Assembly: GCA_947034885.2 (NCBI GenBank)
Contig: OX344752.2
Coordinates: forward strand, 9,796,001 to 9,860,000
Origin: Thuidium tamariscinum
Lineage: Eukaryota; Streptophyta; Bryopsida; Hypnales; Thuidiaceae
Direction: 5' to 3'
Length of the DNA stretch: 64,000 bases
The notes below the pieces were generated by a model that saw only the letters and a list, made by a program, of their open reading frames with translations, made no database searches and had not been told where the DNA came from. Positions within the stretch are counted from its first letter, which is position 1. Every line of letters starts with the position of its first letter. Below, in pieces: positions 1 to 11,515 of this stretch. A program made the translations under genes and the position numbers.

Positions 1-872
1 ACGCTTTAGAATCACACGGATGTTTGACTAGACCATCCCCTCCTGCTTGGTTGCTTCGATTCTCCGCATGCCACACCATGAGTTTAGAAATAGTAGGGCT
101 CATGAACAATCGCTGAAGTCGTGGGATGACGGGAAAGTGACGAAGCACCTTCACTGGGAAACGCCGTCGTTCCTCATCTCTATATCTACGACCGCCACAC
201 TTTGGGCAACATACAGCATTCTCATGGGGTCCCCAGAAAAGAACGCACCCCCGCTCACACGCATGGATGGTATTGTACGTCAAACCCAACTTTGCTGTGA
301 GGGACTTCGCGGCAAAATGAGTTCTTGGCAAAGTATTGTTCTCAGGCAAGATGTGAGAATGCAGTAAGTTGAACAGTTCGTTCGCGCATTGATTGCTGAT
401 CCCGTGGACGGTGCACAAATTCATCAATAAGACAGTCGCCGCAAGCTGGCTGGACCGAGCCCCCTCATACAAGTGATGCAAAGAGTCCTCTAGTAGCCTA
501 CCTTGGAAATTTGGATCGCCGACGTCTTCGGCTGGAGCCAAGTCAGGAGCATGGTCAGAATCACGGCATTCTTCCTCCTCTGCACCATCACCATCACCCG
601 CTTCCATGAACTCTTCGTGAGTCGAATCTGCTATGGCAAAAGCGTCCCTGACTTCCTCTTGAACTCTCTCCGCAGAAGATGGTGAATCTGGACCCGGCCC
701 CAATGCTTGTTGAAGCATTCCACGAGTATCAACACCGGCATCCAATTCCTATGGCGCTTGTACATTCGGGCCCCAGAACTCCTGCTCCCACTCCTCATCC
801 GAAGAATCCCGTGCACCAGGACCTCTCCAAATCCTGCAATCAGGAGCCCTACCATTGCGGATGAGGTGCTCC
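1..872 (-). pseudogene. CACTA TNP2-like transposase, downstream part (runs off the window)
   Basis: Read on the minus strand from 872 to 1, one frame is open apart from a single TAG near position 755. It encodes the segment typical of En/Spm TNP2 transposases: an acidic linker, then a region with LPRTHFAAKSLTAKLGL, the cysteine pattern HACERGC..CCPKCG, and KVLRHFP..RLQRLFMS..WHAENR, which matches the conserved stretch just before the Transposase_21 catalytic region. The frame is still open at base 1, so the catalytic part lies outside the window. Its missing N-terminus is on the plus strand at 23570-23741: both pieces meet in frame at the 5-bp ggagc/gctcc flank of the 3.9-kb copies, giving VREHLIRNG across the join. 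The stop could be a CAG-to-TAG change. Family assignment is firm; that the gene is dead is likely. Confidence 0.85.
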
Positions 873-2139
873 TGTCGTAGCACAGGAAAGCACAATTCCT
901 TCTCTAAGGCTTTAGAATGCACTAAATTAGCCTTAAAGTGACTCGTGTATCGTTCCCAAGAGATTTGGTCGAAAGTTGACGAAAGACCGGAATACGTTAG
1001 TGGTTATCACAACAAAACCCAAGCAAAAGACTGATCCGGTCTGGGTCTCCAACGTTCCTAAGATTTCCTTGGACCTGATTACCAGATCAATCCTTTATCC
1101 TTCCAAACTAAGTCTATCTATCTATACCCGTATGTTCACCACCTTGATGCTTACGCTTACTAGATATGGGACTAAAGACCGGATACTAGTAGCTGGTCCA
1201 ATCCCTAGTATAGTAACCAAGTGTAAGTTTTACCTCGATAACAAGAGGGATCTGCTTGTTTGGGCGTTTAGGAAGGAAGCTTACCCCTACCCTTCAAGTT
1301 TTAAAGTGTCAGAAGTTCCACTTATAAGTAAAAAGAAACTACTACTGCAAACAGACCGGAATACCTCACAACTGGACCGGGACTAATCCGACCCAGCAGG
1401 TCACGCAAGCACTCCTGCCTAATCCTAACAAAGACTACAACGACGGAATAACCAGTTAGTCTAATCCCTGGTAGAATAAGGGCGGTAGCTTATGCAAGAG
1501 AGCTGAATTTCCTCACTTAGTCCTTCTTTCTTCTACAGAGACCGGATCACCATTCAGTTGGCATTTGGCCGGACGCTCCCGATCTCAAACCCAGACTCTA
1601 CAAGTGTCTATCTTTGTCAAATACTCCCTAGACCTGTTCCAGAAAGCACTGTGGGATCCTACACAAATTCCCTATCAAAACCGAATTCACTTTAAGTCTA
1701 GAGACCGGATAAACTGAACATCCGGGCACACACTTATCCACACAAGGTTGCAATCCTAACCATCACCATAAGACTTTGACAAGGTCCCATGCACACAGTC
1801 CACTTCAGAGTGAATCAGAAAGGTTCTGACTTGTATTTGCAACACAAAAACTTGTGAAAGTAAGATAACATAATGCGCGCCCGGATTCAATTACGAACCG
1901 GGTTTAAATACTAAACTGCAAGAAAACCTAAAAGTGCAAATGGAATCAACACCAGCCGCCAAGAATGCCACATCATATTCCTCTACAACTTGGGCAGGTT
2001 GACTTCCACAAAACTACAAAAATACCAACAAAATAGGATCACAGATCCTACATATCTGGATCCGGTCTAAGTTCAAAAATTCCTAACCTAAATATAACTT
2101 GGTTTAGCCGCCTTCCTATCTACCTGTAATTAATGCCCC

Positions 2140-3273
2140 CTATTTCCTCGCCTTCTTGAGAGGCGACGCACCTTTCCGGGCTGGCTGCTTCTTCGGAGAC
2201 CGGTACATCTTGATGGGCTTGGGTTTCGGTTTGGTCTTACCCCGCGCCCTGGCCCTGGTCTTCGTGGTTTCTGCCAATGCCTGGTCCGCATCTGAGTACT
2301 GTTCCGACTCATCACCGGAGTCGGTCTTTTCCTCCGAGTCCTCATCTTCCTCATCTGACTCTTCTTCCTCTTCATCCCGGGCCTTCCGCTTCACCTTGGA
2401 TGTCTCCGCGGTCTTCTTCTTGAATCTGGTGATGGGCGGGTGGTGCACTATCTTGCTTTGCGGGGTCTGCTCTCCCACTTTCTCGGCAGTCCGGGCTGGT
2501 CCCTTGCTAGGTGACCCGGATCCAGATCCGGTCTTCAGTATAGAGCGGACCTGCACCGTTGCCTTCGCTTCCCCTCCGGTCTTTGGTTGTGTGATGACCG
2601 TGGGTGATGACTTGCTTGGAGAATCATCCAACAAGGTGATGAACTTGGTCTTCTCCCTTGGTGGTGTAGTTCCCCGGATTATCTCCCTCAACACAATCGG
2701 CTCGGGTTCCGGCTCCTTGGTCTTCTCGGGTTGAGAAACCCTGGGCTCTTCAATCCGGGCCGGTGGGATAGGTTCCTCCTCCACTGCGTCGGTCCTGGTT
2801 CCCTCTTCCTTCGCTGGTTCAGATATGCCGACTTCTACCTCGACAGCTGCTGGTGGTGGCTGATCCTTCGGTTGCTCCTCCTCCATCTTTGGCTCTTCCG
2901 GTCCTGAGACCGGAGCAGAACTAGCTTGGACCTCCGTGACTACTGACCGCCACTTCTCCAGCGCTGCCTCCATTTTCTTGTTGTAGGCCACCAGAGCTGT
3001 AAGCATTTGAGGACCCACCATCTTGCCTGCTTCCAAGACCTTCCTGTCGAAAAGCATGGCTTTGTTGACGACTTCGCCCGGATGCGTGATGAACTCTCGG
3101 ATTTCTCCGAGTGTGTTTCGGGCCTGCGTGGTGAGGCGTCTCTCTTCATCCAGCTCCTCCTGAGTGTGATGGAGCTCCCTCCTCAGGGCTGAGACTTGAT
3201 TTGTTAGCCGGAGTACCTCCTCTCTGTCCCGACTATCATGAGCCTCCTGAATCAATTCTCCCAACACCTCCAT
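2140..3273 (-). CDS. Element ORF2: coiled-coil, acidic/lysine-rich protein
   Basis: A 377-residue frame in the left LTR-type copy. The first 130 residues are strongly helical with heptad-like Leu/Glu/Arg spacing (about residues 8-60 suit a coiled coil). The middle is Pro/Glu-rich and disordered. The C-terminus has an acidic Glu/Asp/Ser run (about residues 298-320) and then a basic Lys/Arg/Pro tail. The ORF begins about 120 bases after ORF1 on the same strand. No enzymatic domain is visible. It could be a nucleic-acid-binding or structural accessory protein of the retroelement, but I do not recognise the family. The same frame is present at 25255-26388 in the other copy. Confidence 0.6.
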   Translation of the reverse strand: MEVLGELIQEAHDSRDREEVLRLTNQVSALRRELHHTQEELDEERRLTTQARNTLGEIREFITHPGEVVNKAMLFDRKVLEAGKMVGPQMLTALVAYNKKMEAALEKWRSVVTEVQASSAPVSGPEEPKMEEEQPKDQPPPAAVEVEVGISEPAKEEGTRTDAVEEEPIPPARIEEPRVSQPEKTKEPEPEPIVLREIIRGTTPPREKTKFITLLDDSPSKSSPTVITQPKTGGEAKATVQVRSILKTGSGSGSPSKGPARTAEKVGEQTPQSKIVHHPPITRFKKKTAETSKVKRKARDEEEEESDEEDEDSEEKTDSGDESEQYSDADQALAETTKTRARARGKTKPKPKPIKMYRSPKKQPARKGASPLKKARK

Positions 3274-3396
3274 GATCTTGGAGGGGGGAATAGAGCCTAA
3301 GGCTTAGCTTATGGCCCGCAATAACCCTCTCTCCTCTAGGTGGTGCTTTCTGAAATCCTCCAGGTCTCGCAGGATCCTTAGCAAGGGATCCTGTTC

Positions 3397-4236
3397 CTAG
3401 ACCGGATCTAACCTCTGGGCTTCCCCGGCTACTACAGGGGTTTCTAGAGGTGGATCCTCTCTTCCTACCTCTGGAACCTCATCTACCTCCTGTGTGCCTC
3501 CTTGATGCCCCTCCTGACTCTCATCCTCGGAGTCCTCCTCATCCTGGTCATTTTCAGCTTCCGGGTCTGCAATCTCATACTCTATCAATGCAGCCCCTAC
3601 CTCGTAAGCTTCCATCTCCTTCTCTCTCAAGAGGTCTAACGAATGATACAGATGAAACAGGAATGGTGAAATGGGAGAGGGTTTAGATTTCCCAATTCCT
3701 TTCACCATTCGGTCCATCCGGTCCCTCATAACTAACCCCCAATCTATCTTCCTGTCTCCCGATAGTGCACCAAAGACGGTGTTGGCTACGGTGACCGTAA
3801 TCCTACTAGGTCTATCCGGGTTCAAGATCGCCATCATGAACCGCAGTAGCCTCTTGTGTCTAGCAGACACACACTCTGCTACCGTAAAGCCGTCCTTCGG
3901 GTTGGTGGGCCTGCGGAACTTCCCTTGGTGGAATTTGTCCATTCGGGTTCCCGTCGCGTCTCCTCCTTGCTCGAAGGCGTACACCTTGCGCCACATCGCC
4001 GCACTCCACTCCTTTGGCAGCGCTCGGACCGTCCCTTTCCACTCGTTGGTCTGGCCGGCCAGTAGCTCCTCCACCATCGCCTCATCCTTCAGGTTCCAGG
4101 GATGAGCCATGAACCCCTCGCAGCCCATCTGCCTAAGGTCTTCCTCCAGCTCCTTCTTGTCTTGTGCGTCAGTTGGCACGACCGGATTCACATTTCGGAA
4201 GGCTAGAATCCTTCCTTCCTGCACCTCTTCTGCCAT
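3397..4236 (-). CDS. Element ORF1: plant-transposon-like protein
   Basis: A 279-residue frame in the left LTR-type copy, starting at an ATG 230 bases after the TATA-like box. Residues about 60-200 hold a conserved-looking globular part (KWRKVYAFEQG-like start, HKRLLRFMMAILNPDRPSR, then VFGALSGDRKIDWG). Its layout recalls the 'putative plant transposon protein' domain found in Athila-type retroelements, but this is an impression, not a proven match. The last 60 residues are acidic (Asp/Glu) and low complexity. ORF2 follows on the same strand. The function is unknown; a gag-like or accessory role is possible. Confidence 0.5.
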   Translation of the reverse strand: MAEEVQEGRILAFRNVNPVVPTDAQDKKELEEDLRQMGCEGFMAHPWNLKDEAMVEELLAGQTNEWKGTVRALPKEWSAAMWRKVYAFEQGGDATGTRMDKFHQGKFRRPTNPKDGFTVAECVSARHKRLLRFMMAILNPDRPSRITVTVANTVFGALSGDRKIDWGLVMRDRMDRMVKGIGKSKPSPISPFLFHLYHSLDLLREKEMEAYEVGAALIEYEIADPEAENDQDEEDSEDESQEGHQGGTQEVDEVPEVGREDPPLETPVVAGEAQRLDPV

Positions 4237-4792
4237 CTCTCACTTGACGCCTACACAATCTAGGCGCGGTCCAACTTAACTAAACCTCCCGCGCTCAAGA
4301 ACCTGCCAGCTAGCGTAGTGCTACTCGCTCAACTATGTGACAGACCGGATTGACAGTTTATTTATCCCTTCTCTCTGTCTGTAGACCGAATACTCTATCT
4401 CTGGCCGGAAACCCTTTCTCGAACTGCGTGCAAGAAAGTGGCAGGACCTGGCCCTGCTTCCCTGGTCTTATACTTTTTCCCCCGGCATTAATTACTGACT
4501 GTTAGGTTTAAACCAGTCTGGTCACGTGGGAGAGATCTCGACGATCTCTAGACTCGGTAGCCACTCATTACCTATCCGGTCTCGGTTGCTAGGTGGGCGG
4601 AATCCGGGATTTCATACGCTGTCCCTTAACGTAGTTTCTGGTTTACGGTCTAGGGTTTTCCGGTTTACGGTCTTGGTCCCAATTATGCGTAAAAACTAAG
4701 AAAACAACAAAAAAAATGGGGATTGAATAGATCCCTCTTCCCGTATTTTGCTTAAGAACCTGCTTAGGTGAATTCTAGGTTGCCACACTAGC

Positions 4793-5130
4793 CTAACGAA
4801 TAACTTGATGCAAATCTCGCTGACTGATTACTACCAATGTTGAAATGGATACTGTACGTTACAGCATAACCTTGAGATGGGTCAAGTGCGCACAAGCAAC
4901 CCTGCATTCTAACAGTGCAGGAACTATAGACTACGAGTGACCCTGCTCTGTGAAATGGCCGGGGAGAGAGCAAGACCGATGTGAACTCAATCGCTTGATC
5001 GAAGTGAAATCAATTCTGTGCTTCTTCTTCATTTATAGGTTCCAATTTCCATTCTGCAGAGGCATGATCAACTGCCTTGGGACCCACTCTACACATTTGG
5101 TTAGTATCTTAATTTTTGAATGTTCCAAGA
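4793..5130. other. Intergenic stretch, no feature seen
   Basis: No coding frame or recognisable repeat is visible. This is the DNA that, before the proposed inversion, lay next to what is now 27661 onward, since both border gctag copies. Confidence 0.5.
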
Positions 5131-5606
5131 GTACGATTTCAAGACTGGGTTCATGGAGTTTATACGAACCAACAAAAATTCATCCAATTCATTTTACTTT
5201 CTATACATTTACTTAATATCTTGGTTCTTGAACGTTCGAAGAGACTACGATTTCAAGACTGGGTTCATGGAATTAATATGAACCAACAAAAATTCATCCA
5301 TTTGTGAACCTTCCAAGAGAGGGAGTAGCGGGACGAACCTGGTGGAGGGAGGCTGGGGGGCGTGCCTATGTCAAAAGAGAAGAACTACGATTTCAAGACT
5401 GGGTTTATGGAATCTATAGGAACCAACAAAAATTCATCCAATTCCTTTTACTTTCCATCCATTTGGTTAATATCTTGATTCTTGAACGTTCAAAGAGACT
5501 ACAATTTCAAGATTGGGTTCATGGAGTTTATACAAACCAATAAAAATTCATCCAATTCATTTTATTTCCCATCCATTTTATTAATATCTTGATTCTTGAC
5601 CATTAA
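5131..5606. repeat. Tandem repeat, about 114-bp unit, four copies
   Basis: Units begin near 5131, 5245, 5386 and 5500 with TACGATTTCAAGACTGGG and share the later string CAACAAAAATTCATCCA. The second unit is altered: its 3' part is replaced by a GC-richer segment (about 5305-5385). The others are roughly 85-90% alike by eye. Short open frames here are by-products of the repeat. Confidence 0.85.
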
Positions 5607-5939
5607 TGAATTTTGCATACAATATCCAAATCTTATGTTCTTTGGTATGTTGGAACATGTTTTCACTTTACATTTGAAAAGAAACCCTCCTCAAATTCGG
5701 TCAAACTATCTAGACACAATGCTGATCTTGAAAATTTAACATCATAGATCCTAGAGTATATTTTGAATAAACCTACTTTTATCCCTTTTAAAGTTCATAG
5801 TTTATTCATATAAGGTCTAAAATAAGATTCTAAAGAATCTAAAATCTCCTTTTGACTATCAACAAAAGACCAAGAAAATTTCTAGTTTACCAAGAAGAAG
5901 AATACTTAAATCCTTGTTTATATGATTTCAAATGTTGTT
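5607..5939. other. AT-rich spacer with a diverged copy of part of the 27.8-kb MITE
   Basis: Bases 5604-5668 resemble the reverse complement of about 27867-27934 (shared TATCCAAATC..GTTCTTTGG..GTTGGAACATG). No gene is visible. Confidence 0.4.
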
Positions 5940-6434
5940 CCCTGATTGAGTTCTTTGATTCTGTTTTAACAAGAAACGTTCTAACACTACCATTTCTAAT
6001 ATATGTATCAAACTTTAGCAAAATAACATTTTTTGACATATCTAATTGTAGAATCTTGTAGCACAATGGATTAGGAAAGATGTTGAAATTTTTTTAGAAA
6101 TTTCTACCATGTGGATTGCAATATATTAGTATTTGAATTGACCAAAATCCTTTTTTTGGTTGTGTGAAAAATCAAGTAGTTGCACTTTGCAAAGTCACAT
6201 TTGTATAAAAAACTATCTATATTGTTGGCCCTTCTTTGGATTTGTTTATTGAGTCAAGTAGGCTACATGCTCAAAAAATTTCAAATATATAGGACAAAAT
6301 AGTAAGTGAATTAGTCAAAAATTGTAAAGAATTTACTTATGAAATTGAAAAATGTCAATTCCAATGGTTATAATGTTGTGATAAACAATCTACACCCAAT
6401 GGTTTTATTGTTTTCAAAAATATATAAAATTGAT

Positions 6435-7332
6435 TTAACCCCTCTAAGACCAATAGGTCATAATATATCTTCTTTAAATTTTTAATGGAAAATTCTCAAT
6501 AGGGTGAAATAGATCTCAATATTTTATAAACTAGGATCTTTTAGAATAATAAGTTTACATACTTGTTGCATTTTCTAATTTTCAAAATTTGAATGTGAGA
6601 AGTTAAGTAAAAATTTATTTAGGAAATGTAGTTGACCATATAAAAAAGGGAGCATATATAATGTTTTCCCAATGAAAGAAGTAGTAGAGATGGAAAAAAA
6701 AGCATTTTTTGGATGTTTCTCGTTTCCACACTACACAAATAAACAAAGTTGAGAATTTTTTTTCAAAATTTTATTATCAACAATTTTAAAAATAAAAGAC
6801 TCAATTTTGTATGATTAAAAATACAAAATAATTAGAATGATTCCAAATTTTTTGAAGATGTTCCAAACAATTTAATAATAATATCGAGTGCTAAACTTCA
6901 AAAATTTATACATATATGAATTGTTTAAATTTATATAGGATCCAATTTGGTCAGTTTTGGCTTTCTACTCTTTATATTAGAAAATGTATACAAATAAGAG
7001 AGAGTTTTTTATTTTTCAAATTTTTAAATAAAGTAATAATAAATTTGCCTTAGATTCCAAGACAAATTTTTTTGGAGAGGGGTATAACAAAAGTATTATC
7101 CATCTTTAATAAAAAAAATTCTTCAATATTTGTATTTTATACCTATGCAATTGAGCATCCAAAATTGTTATAATGTAAAAATCCAATGGTCAAAACTAGA
7201 CAAAGTAATCTTTACTTTCATATGGTTGAAATAAAAAATTTCAAGCACATCTATGTGCAAAAAAGATATCAAAGTGACACAATTCATTAAAAACCTTTAT
7301 TATCAAAAAGTCATTGGGTCTTGAGGGGTTAA
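6435..7332. mobile_element. Nested TTAA element A
   Basis: TTAA (6435-6438), CCCCTCTAAGACC at the left, GGGTCTTGAGGGG at the right, TTAA (7329-7332). The interior is 890 bp and AT-rich with no coding frame. TTAA targets with C-rich terminal repeats are the piggyBac signature. It lies inside the older element at 5940-8605. Confidence 0.75.
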
Positions 7333-7562
7333 ATAAAAGACCTCATCCTATAACTCTTCATAACTTTTGTCTTATAAATTACAATGGAATGATTCAAAGC
7401 TTTCTAATTATATATCAATACAGAAAATCATTCTCAAATTTTTATTTCTAAATAAAATGATTTTTCAATATTTGCTTGCATTATGAGAGTTAAAAAAGAG
7501 ACAACATATCATGCAATAACTTTTGAACTATGTAGTCAAAAGTTATGATTATTGTTGGGCAT

Positions 7563-8484
7563 TTAAATCCTAAAGGACTGAGGCATTTTTTAGCTTGAAA
7601 ACCACTCAAAACTGCCATGTTTGCAACTTCCTCCCCCCCCCCAAAAAAACAATTTTTTTAGAATCTAATCATAGGATCTTGTAAATTACTTGCTTGAGAT
7701 CATGTGGTAAGAATGTCATGAAGTTTGACCATATGGATTGGAAGATATTAGCAATCAAAGTTAGAAAAAAAAGTTTTTTTGAACTCTGACTTGCAATTTC
7801 AGATGACTTTGATTGCCATTTGTTGAATTATTTTGCACTATGGACCATGAAGTTAAAGTTTTTTATGTTGAACATTTGAATTGAAAATTAGGGAAAAAAA
7901 TTTGAAGGGAAAGACTACTTGATTTTCATTCATTAAAAAATTGTTAAATAGAAGTAGGTCCAAGATTGAACAAAACATTAAGTTGTTAATAACTTTAAGA
8001 TGTAATTGGAAAACCATGATCACAATGGTGAGCTTTTTTTTGTAAACATCCTAAACCCTATCAAAAAAGAAGATTTTAAAATTTTTAAAAATTGCATTCA
8101 AAAATGAATTCTATAAGTTATTTTTTGAAGAAGGTGCTTAGATTGCCCAAAATATAAGGTTGTTTGTAACTTTCTCATTATTAGTCGAAATAAAATTAAC
8201 CAAAGCTTCAAATGTAGAACAAAATATAATCTTTGAGATAAAAAATAAAAAAATAATTTTTTTGTGTTTTTTTTTTCTGCTCAGAGAACTATTTTTTGGA
8301 CTTAGAATGGCATAACTTTTGCTTCCAAGCACCAATTGAAATAAACATTATATTTTTGGAAAGCTAATCTGATTTTCTATCTTCAAAAAAAGGTTTCAAA
8401 AAATCATAGCAAAAATTCAGGTCACACAAGCTTGCCTGAAATTCCAAGTGTCCCTTAAGGGGACTTTAGTCCATTAGGGGTTAA
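7563..8484. mobile_element. Nested TTAA element B
   Basis: TTAA (7563-7566) then ATCCTAAAGGACT; right end CCATTAGGGG then TTAA (8481-8484). The interior is 914 bp. It resembles 43412-44075 (shared AACCACTCA.AACTG.CAT and TAGGATCTTGTA). It is inserted in the same host element as A, restoring its order when removed. Confidence 0.75.
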
Positions 8485-8601
8485 GATATACCTCTTCCAC
8501 ATGATGTCTAAAAATTTCAAAGAAGAAGAACGAAATCTCCATTACATGTGTGTGCCTAAAATTTCTATATTGCCATAAAATGCAAGTTGGTCCTTTAGAG
8601 A

Positions 8602-9251
8602 TTAACCCCCAACTGCCCATGACACGAGAATCTAGTGTTTGCAAAATTTTGAAGTTAAATAAAACTTAATCAAGTTGCTATTCTTAGTAGTGTTTTTGAA
8701 AAGTTATTCTAAAAGTCTAGTTTTAGTGTCAAAAATATGACCTGGAAAATTAATGATATTGATTTTTCTATACAAGATTTTATGCAAGGGTACCCTTGCA
8801 ATCTTGACTTTCCGTAGTATTGAGAGTTGTTGAAAATGAGCCTTAAATACACTAGATCTTGGAGAAAGAATCACATTCAAAATTCATTTACAAATATTGT
8901 AGAGTAGATTTTGAGGAGCCATAAATTAATTGGAGTTATGCATATTAGGCCCTTTCACCTTATCATTTTTTGGTCATCAATTTTTTAGATTTAACTTGTA
9001 AGAAGAGGATAGAAACACTTTACATCACTTTTGTAATTTTAACAACCTCACAGTCAAACATTAGAATCTTTCACTTTATAATAGCTATTGTTGTGTTTTC
9101 TTTTCCTATGCAATCTCTAACATGTCTAGTTTAAATTTGTATGGTTACAATTCAAAAAAAATTGATACAACTCATCAAAATGTTGGCATTTTGTTCAACT
9201 TAGAGCAAATTCCAAGAAGCTTAAAACAAGCCTTGGGCACTTAGGGGTTAA
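8602..9251. mobile_element. TTAA element adjoining the previous one
   Basis: It shares the TTAA at 8602-8605 with the element on its left and ends CACTTAGGGG-TTAA (9248-9251). The left end CCCCCAACTGCCC is less typical. The interior is 642 bp and noncoding. It may be a shorter or deleted member of the family. Confidence 0.5.
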
Positions 9252-10095
9252 TATTGTTCTCATTGAACATAGATGACATTTTCAACCAAAGAATTAATCA
9301 AAGTTGATGAAATTGATACGAGAGGTTTCTTAAAATAAAAAATTCTACAAAATTTATTTATTTCACACAAAATTTATAAATAAATAATTTTATTTCTATA
9401 ATTTCTATTGCTAATATTCTCATATATACGTAGTACGGAGTATCATCTTGAAATTTAATAATCATAATAGTTATGCAATGCAATGGCAAGCCCTAATTTT
9501 TTTGGGGAATAATAATTCCCCTTCACTATTTTGGCATTTCATAGTTAAATTTTTTTCATAAATATATTTTTTTCCCAACCTTGACCACCGGATACGGTCC
9601 CTTCTGCCCAAACCCTAATTTCGGACTTTTCTTGACGTTCTCCAAAACCCTACAAGTCACCAACAGAATAGAAGAGCCTGTCCTATCTCGGATTAGTGAT
9701 TTTGGGGTTTGTGTTTCCATGATCGGATTGTCATCACCATTGTTGTGTTCAAATCGTTCCCTGAATTTTTGAGAGGTTTAGGAAAGCATGGCGATGGCGA
9801 AATTGGTGGCGGATTGATCAAGACCCGGATATGTCGGTGCTTCTGTCGCAGTTGCATAATCTTTGCGTTCTCTGTAAGGCAAGGGCACATGAGTTTTGCG
9901 ATCTGAGGTTTTGGCGGTCATTGCCATTTTTCTCCTTGCTGTGTGAGGACACTTTTCCCGGATGATCGAAGCGTATTCCAATTGTGCTATTTTGCCAAGC
10001 CAGAAGAATTGATCCTTTACTGAGCTCTAGGGTTTGATTTTAATTCTCTGTTTTTCTTACAGCTATTTTTCCTTCCTTTGCTTTGATGGAAGAGG
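9252..10095. other. AT-rich to mixed DNA, possible 5' remnant of a gene
   Basis: 9252-9580 is AT-rich and empty. From about 9590 the base composition becomes gene-like, with short open frames but no recognised product. It may be the leader of the remnant at 10096-11515. Confidence 0.3.
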
Positions 10096-10565
10096 ATGAT
10101 GAGTGCTAGTCTCTTCGTGGAATCTTGGAAGAGAGATGTTTGGATACGAAATTTTGAAGCAGGAGACGTCAAAAAATGGGTGGATGTTGGCTTTAAGATG
10201 GAAAGTTGTTTTGCGGAAGTGAACAAGGAGTTATTGAGCCTCCTTCTTCCTGCACGAGATGTCGTGGTGAACGTGATCTTTCAGGCATTCCGTCACCCTC
10301 AAGGTATGTTTTTGTTTTCTTTTGCCAACCCAGTGGCTGTATTTGTGTCTAAAAGTGCATCTTAGGGTCTTCCTTTTACACATCTTTCTTCTCTGATTTA
10401 TTGTGTCTTTTTGTTTTGCAGGTAGTCTTAGATGGCTAGGTTTCTTCCCCAACCCAGTGTGTCTGTAGTTGTGTCTGAGAGTGCGTCAGAGGGTCTTCTT
10501 TTAACGCTTCTCTCCTCTCTAGTTTCTCGTGTTTATTTGATCTGCAGGTCCTCTTAGACGGCTAG
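10096..10565 (+). pseudogene. Exon-like remnant and 122-bp tandem duplication of an intron/exon edge
   Basis: 10096-10301 reads as an exon-like frame (MSASLFVESWKRD...) ending before a GTATGT donor-like site. About 10323-10445 and 10446-10565 are two copies of a roughly 122-bp unit, each ending in a pyrimidine-rich tract, TGCAG or CTGCAG and a CTCTTAGA-like exon start. This looks like a duplicated acceptor region of a gene that was later damaged. The product is not recognised. Confidence 0.35.
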
Positions 10566-10575
10566 CGTGGCTAAA

Positions 10576-10778
10576 CACTACAAGAGAAAGGGGTGTTTTA
10601 AGTAGTGTCCTAGACATCACGTCTTTTAAGTAACATCTTTTAAGTAAGGTTTTAAGTAAAATTTTACTAAAAAGACAGTCTTTTTAGTAAATTTTTATTT
10701 AAAACCTTACTTAAAAGACGTTACTTAAAAGACGTGATGTCTAGGACACTACTTAAAACACCCCTTTCTCTTGTAGTG
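10576..10778. mobile_element. CACTA-type foldback MITE 1
   Basis: Starts CACTACAAGAGAAAGGGG and ends with the exact complement. Almost the whole 203 bp folds back on itself around a short centre. taaa flanks both sides (10572-10575, 10779-10782). Related copies are at 53265-53478 and 54258-55378. It lies inside the remnant gene 10096-11515. Confidence 0.88.
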
Positions 10779-10859
10779 TAAAGTAGAAGTTGCTACCCCA
10801 GCCTTGTCTATGGCAGTAGCCGTGTCTCCAGTTCGCTTAAGTTACGATAAAACACATAT

Positions 10860-11515
10860 TTGCATTGGTCGGACTCTACTAAGCTTTGGGATCTTTCGCG
10901 AAATGTGGATGAGTACATTGCCGATGCAGCTACTAAGGATTCTTACCACAAACCCATTGACATGGAAGACGAGGTGGGGACTCTTCGATTGTGTAATGAA
11001 GCTGGCTCCCAATCCGTATACACCTCGCTATTGATAAAAGTAGGTCTCGCCTTATTAGGTGAGTCATTCGAGTGGCAACGAGGATTGTTATTCAGGTCGT
11101 CGTCTTCTTCGAATCAACAGAGAGGAGAAGCGACCATCGCAACAGTCGCGAATGCTATTCATTTAGCTTCAGACTATTATGTTGACATCACACTGCAGCT
11201 TCGAAGTCGAGAGTTCTTGTTAGTGGAAATGAAGAAGCCTTCTTTCTTCGAAAAAACTCCAGAAGCCTTTTCCAGATTTGGTAGTGGCTTATGGGCACAG
11301 GCATGACACCCATGTTGATGAAAACAGATATCCTATTTTTACACAGGTCGTTAACCAGCTATTCACGTACATGTTTACAAGCAGAGTCAATTATGGCATA
11401 ATCTCTTCTACAGATCTGTCCTATTTTGTGTGGTCCTGGAGTGATGCCCTCCACACAGGGTTGTTCTGCCGGACATTGCAACATCGTGACAGACAGACAT
11501 CACACAACGTCTAGT
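10860..11515 (+). pseudogene. PD-(D/E)XK nuclease-like domain remnant (Crinkler-like architecture possible)
   Basis: The frame encodes a stretch with VDITLQL..REFLLVEMKKPS, fitting the D..ExK core of restriction-endonuclease-fold proteins, followed by a helix containing QVVNQLFTYM and a strand like NYGIISSTD. This order (Asp, Glu-x-Lys, Gln-helix, YGIIS strand) is what nuclease domains of Crinkler-like proteins show, but the assignment is by motif only. The gene is broken, lacks a convincing start and is preceded by a MITE insertion. No kinase part follows it here. Confidence 0.45.

Larger units (their letters stand above)
873..4787 (-). mobile_element. LTR-type element, 3.9 kb, inverted left copy
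   Basis: In its own orientation the element starts TGTGGCAACC at 4787 and ends GTGCTACGACA at 873, giving the TG..CA ends typical of LTRs. It matches 23742-27655 at well over 95% by eye (lengths 3915 and 3914). Flanks in element orientation are gctag (4792-4788) before and ggagc (872-868) after, the reverse of the other copy. A TATA-like box (4472-4467) precedes two ORFs. I see no shorter terminal repeat inside, so it may be a solo LTR that carries ORFs, or a non-autonomous relative. High identity suggests a young pair, though gene conversion between copies could also homogenise them. This copy's two ORFs look whole. Confidence 0.8.
5940..8605 (+). mobile_element. TTAA-family (piggyBac-type) element, disrupted by two relatives
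   Basis: The left end is degenerate (approximate start). The right end, GGTCCTTTAGAG followed by TTAA at 8602-8605, is clear. The body matches the intact element at 54444-55357 in order: CATTTTTTGACA, the TAGGATCTTGTA-like segment, the CTTCATAACTTTTG segment and TTGCCA..AATGCA..TTGGTCCTTTAG. Two further TTAA elements sit inside it (6435-7332 and 7563-8484). Taking them out leaves a continuous older element. Confidence 0.7.

Noticed and set aside
976-1386. 136-residue frame, and its twin at 27142-27552
   Set aside because: Antisense to the element's ORFs, no domain, conserved only because the copies are near-identical.
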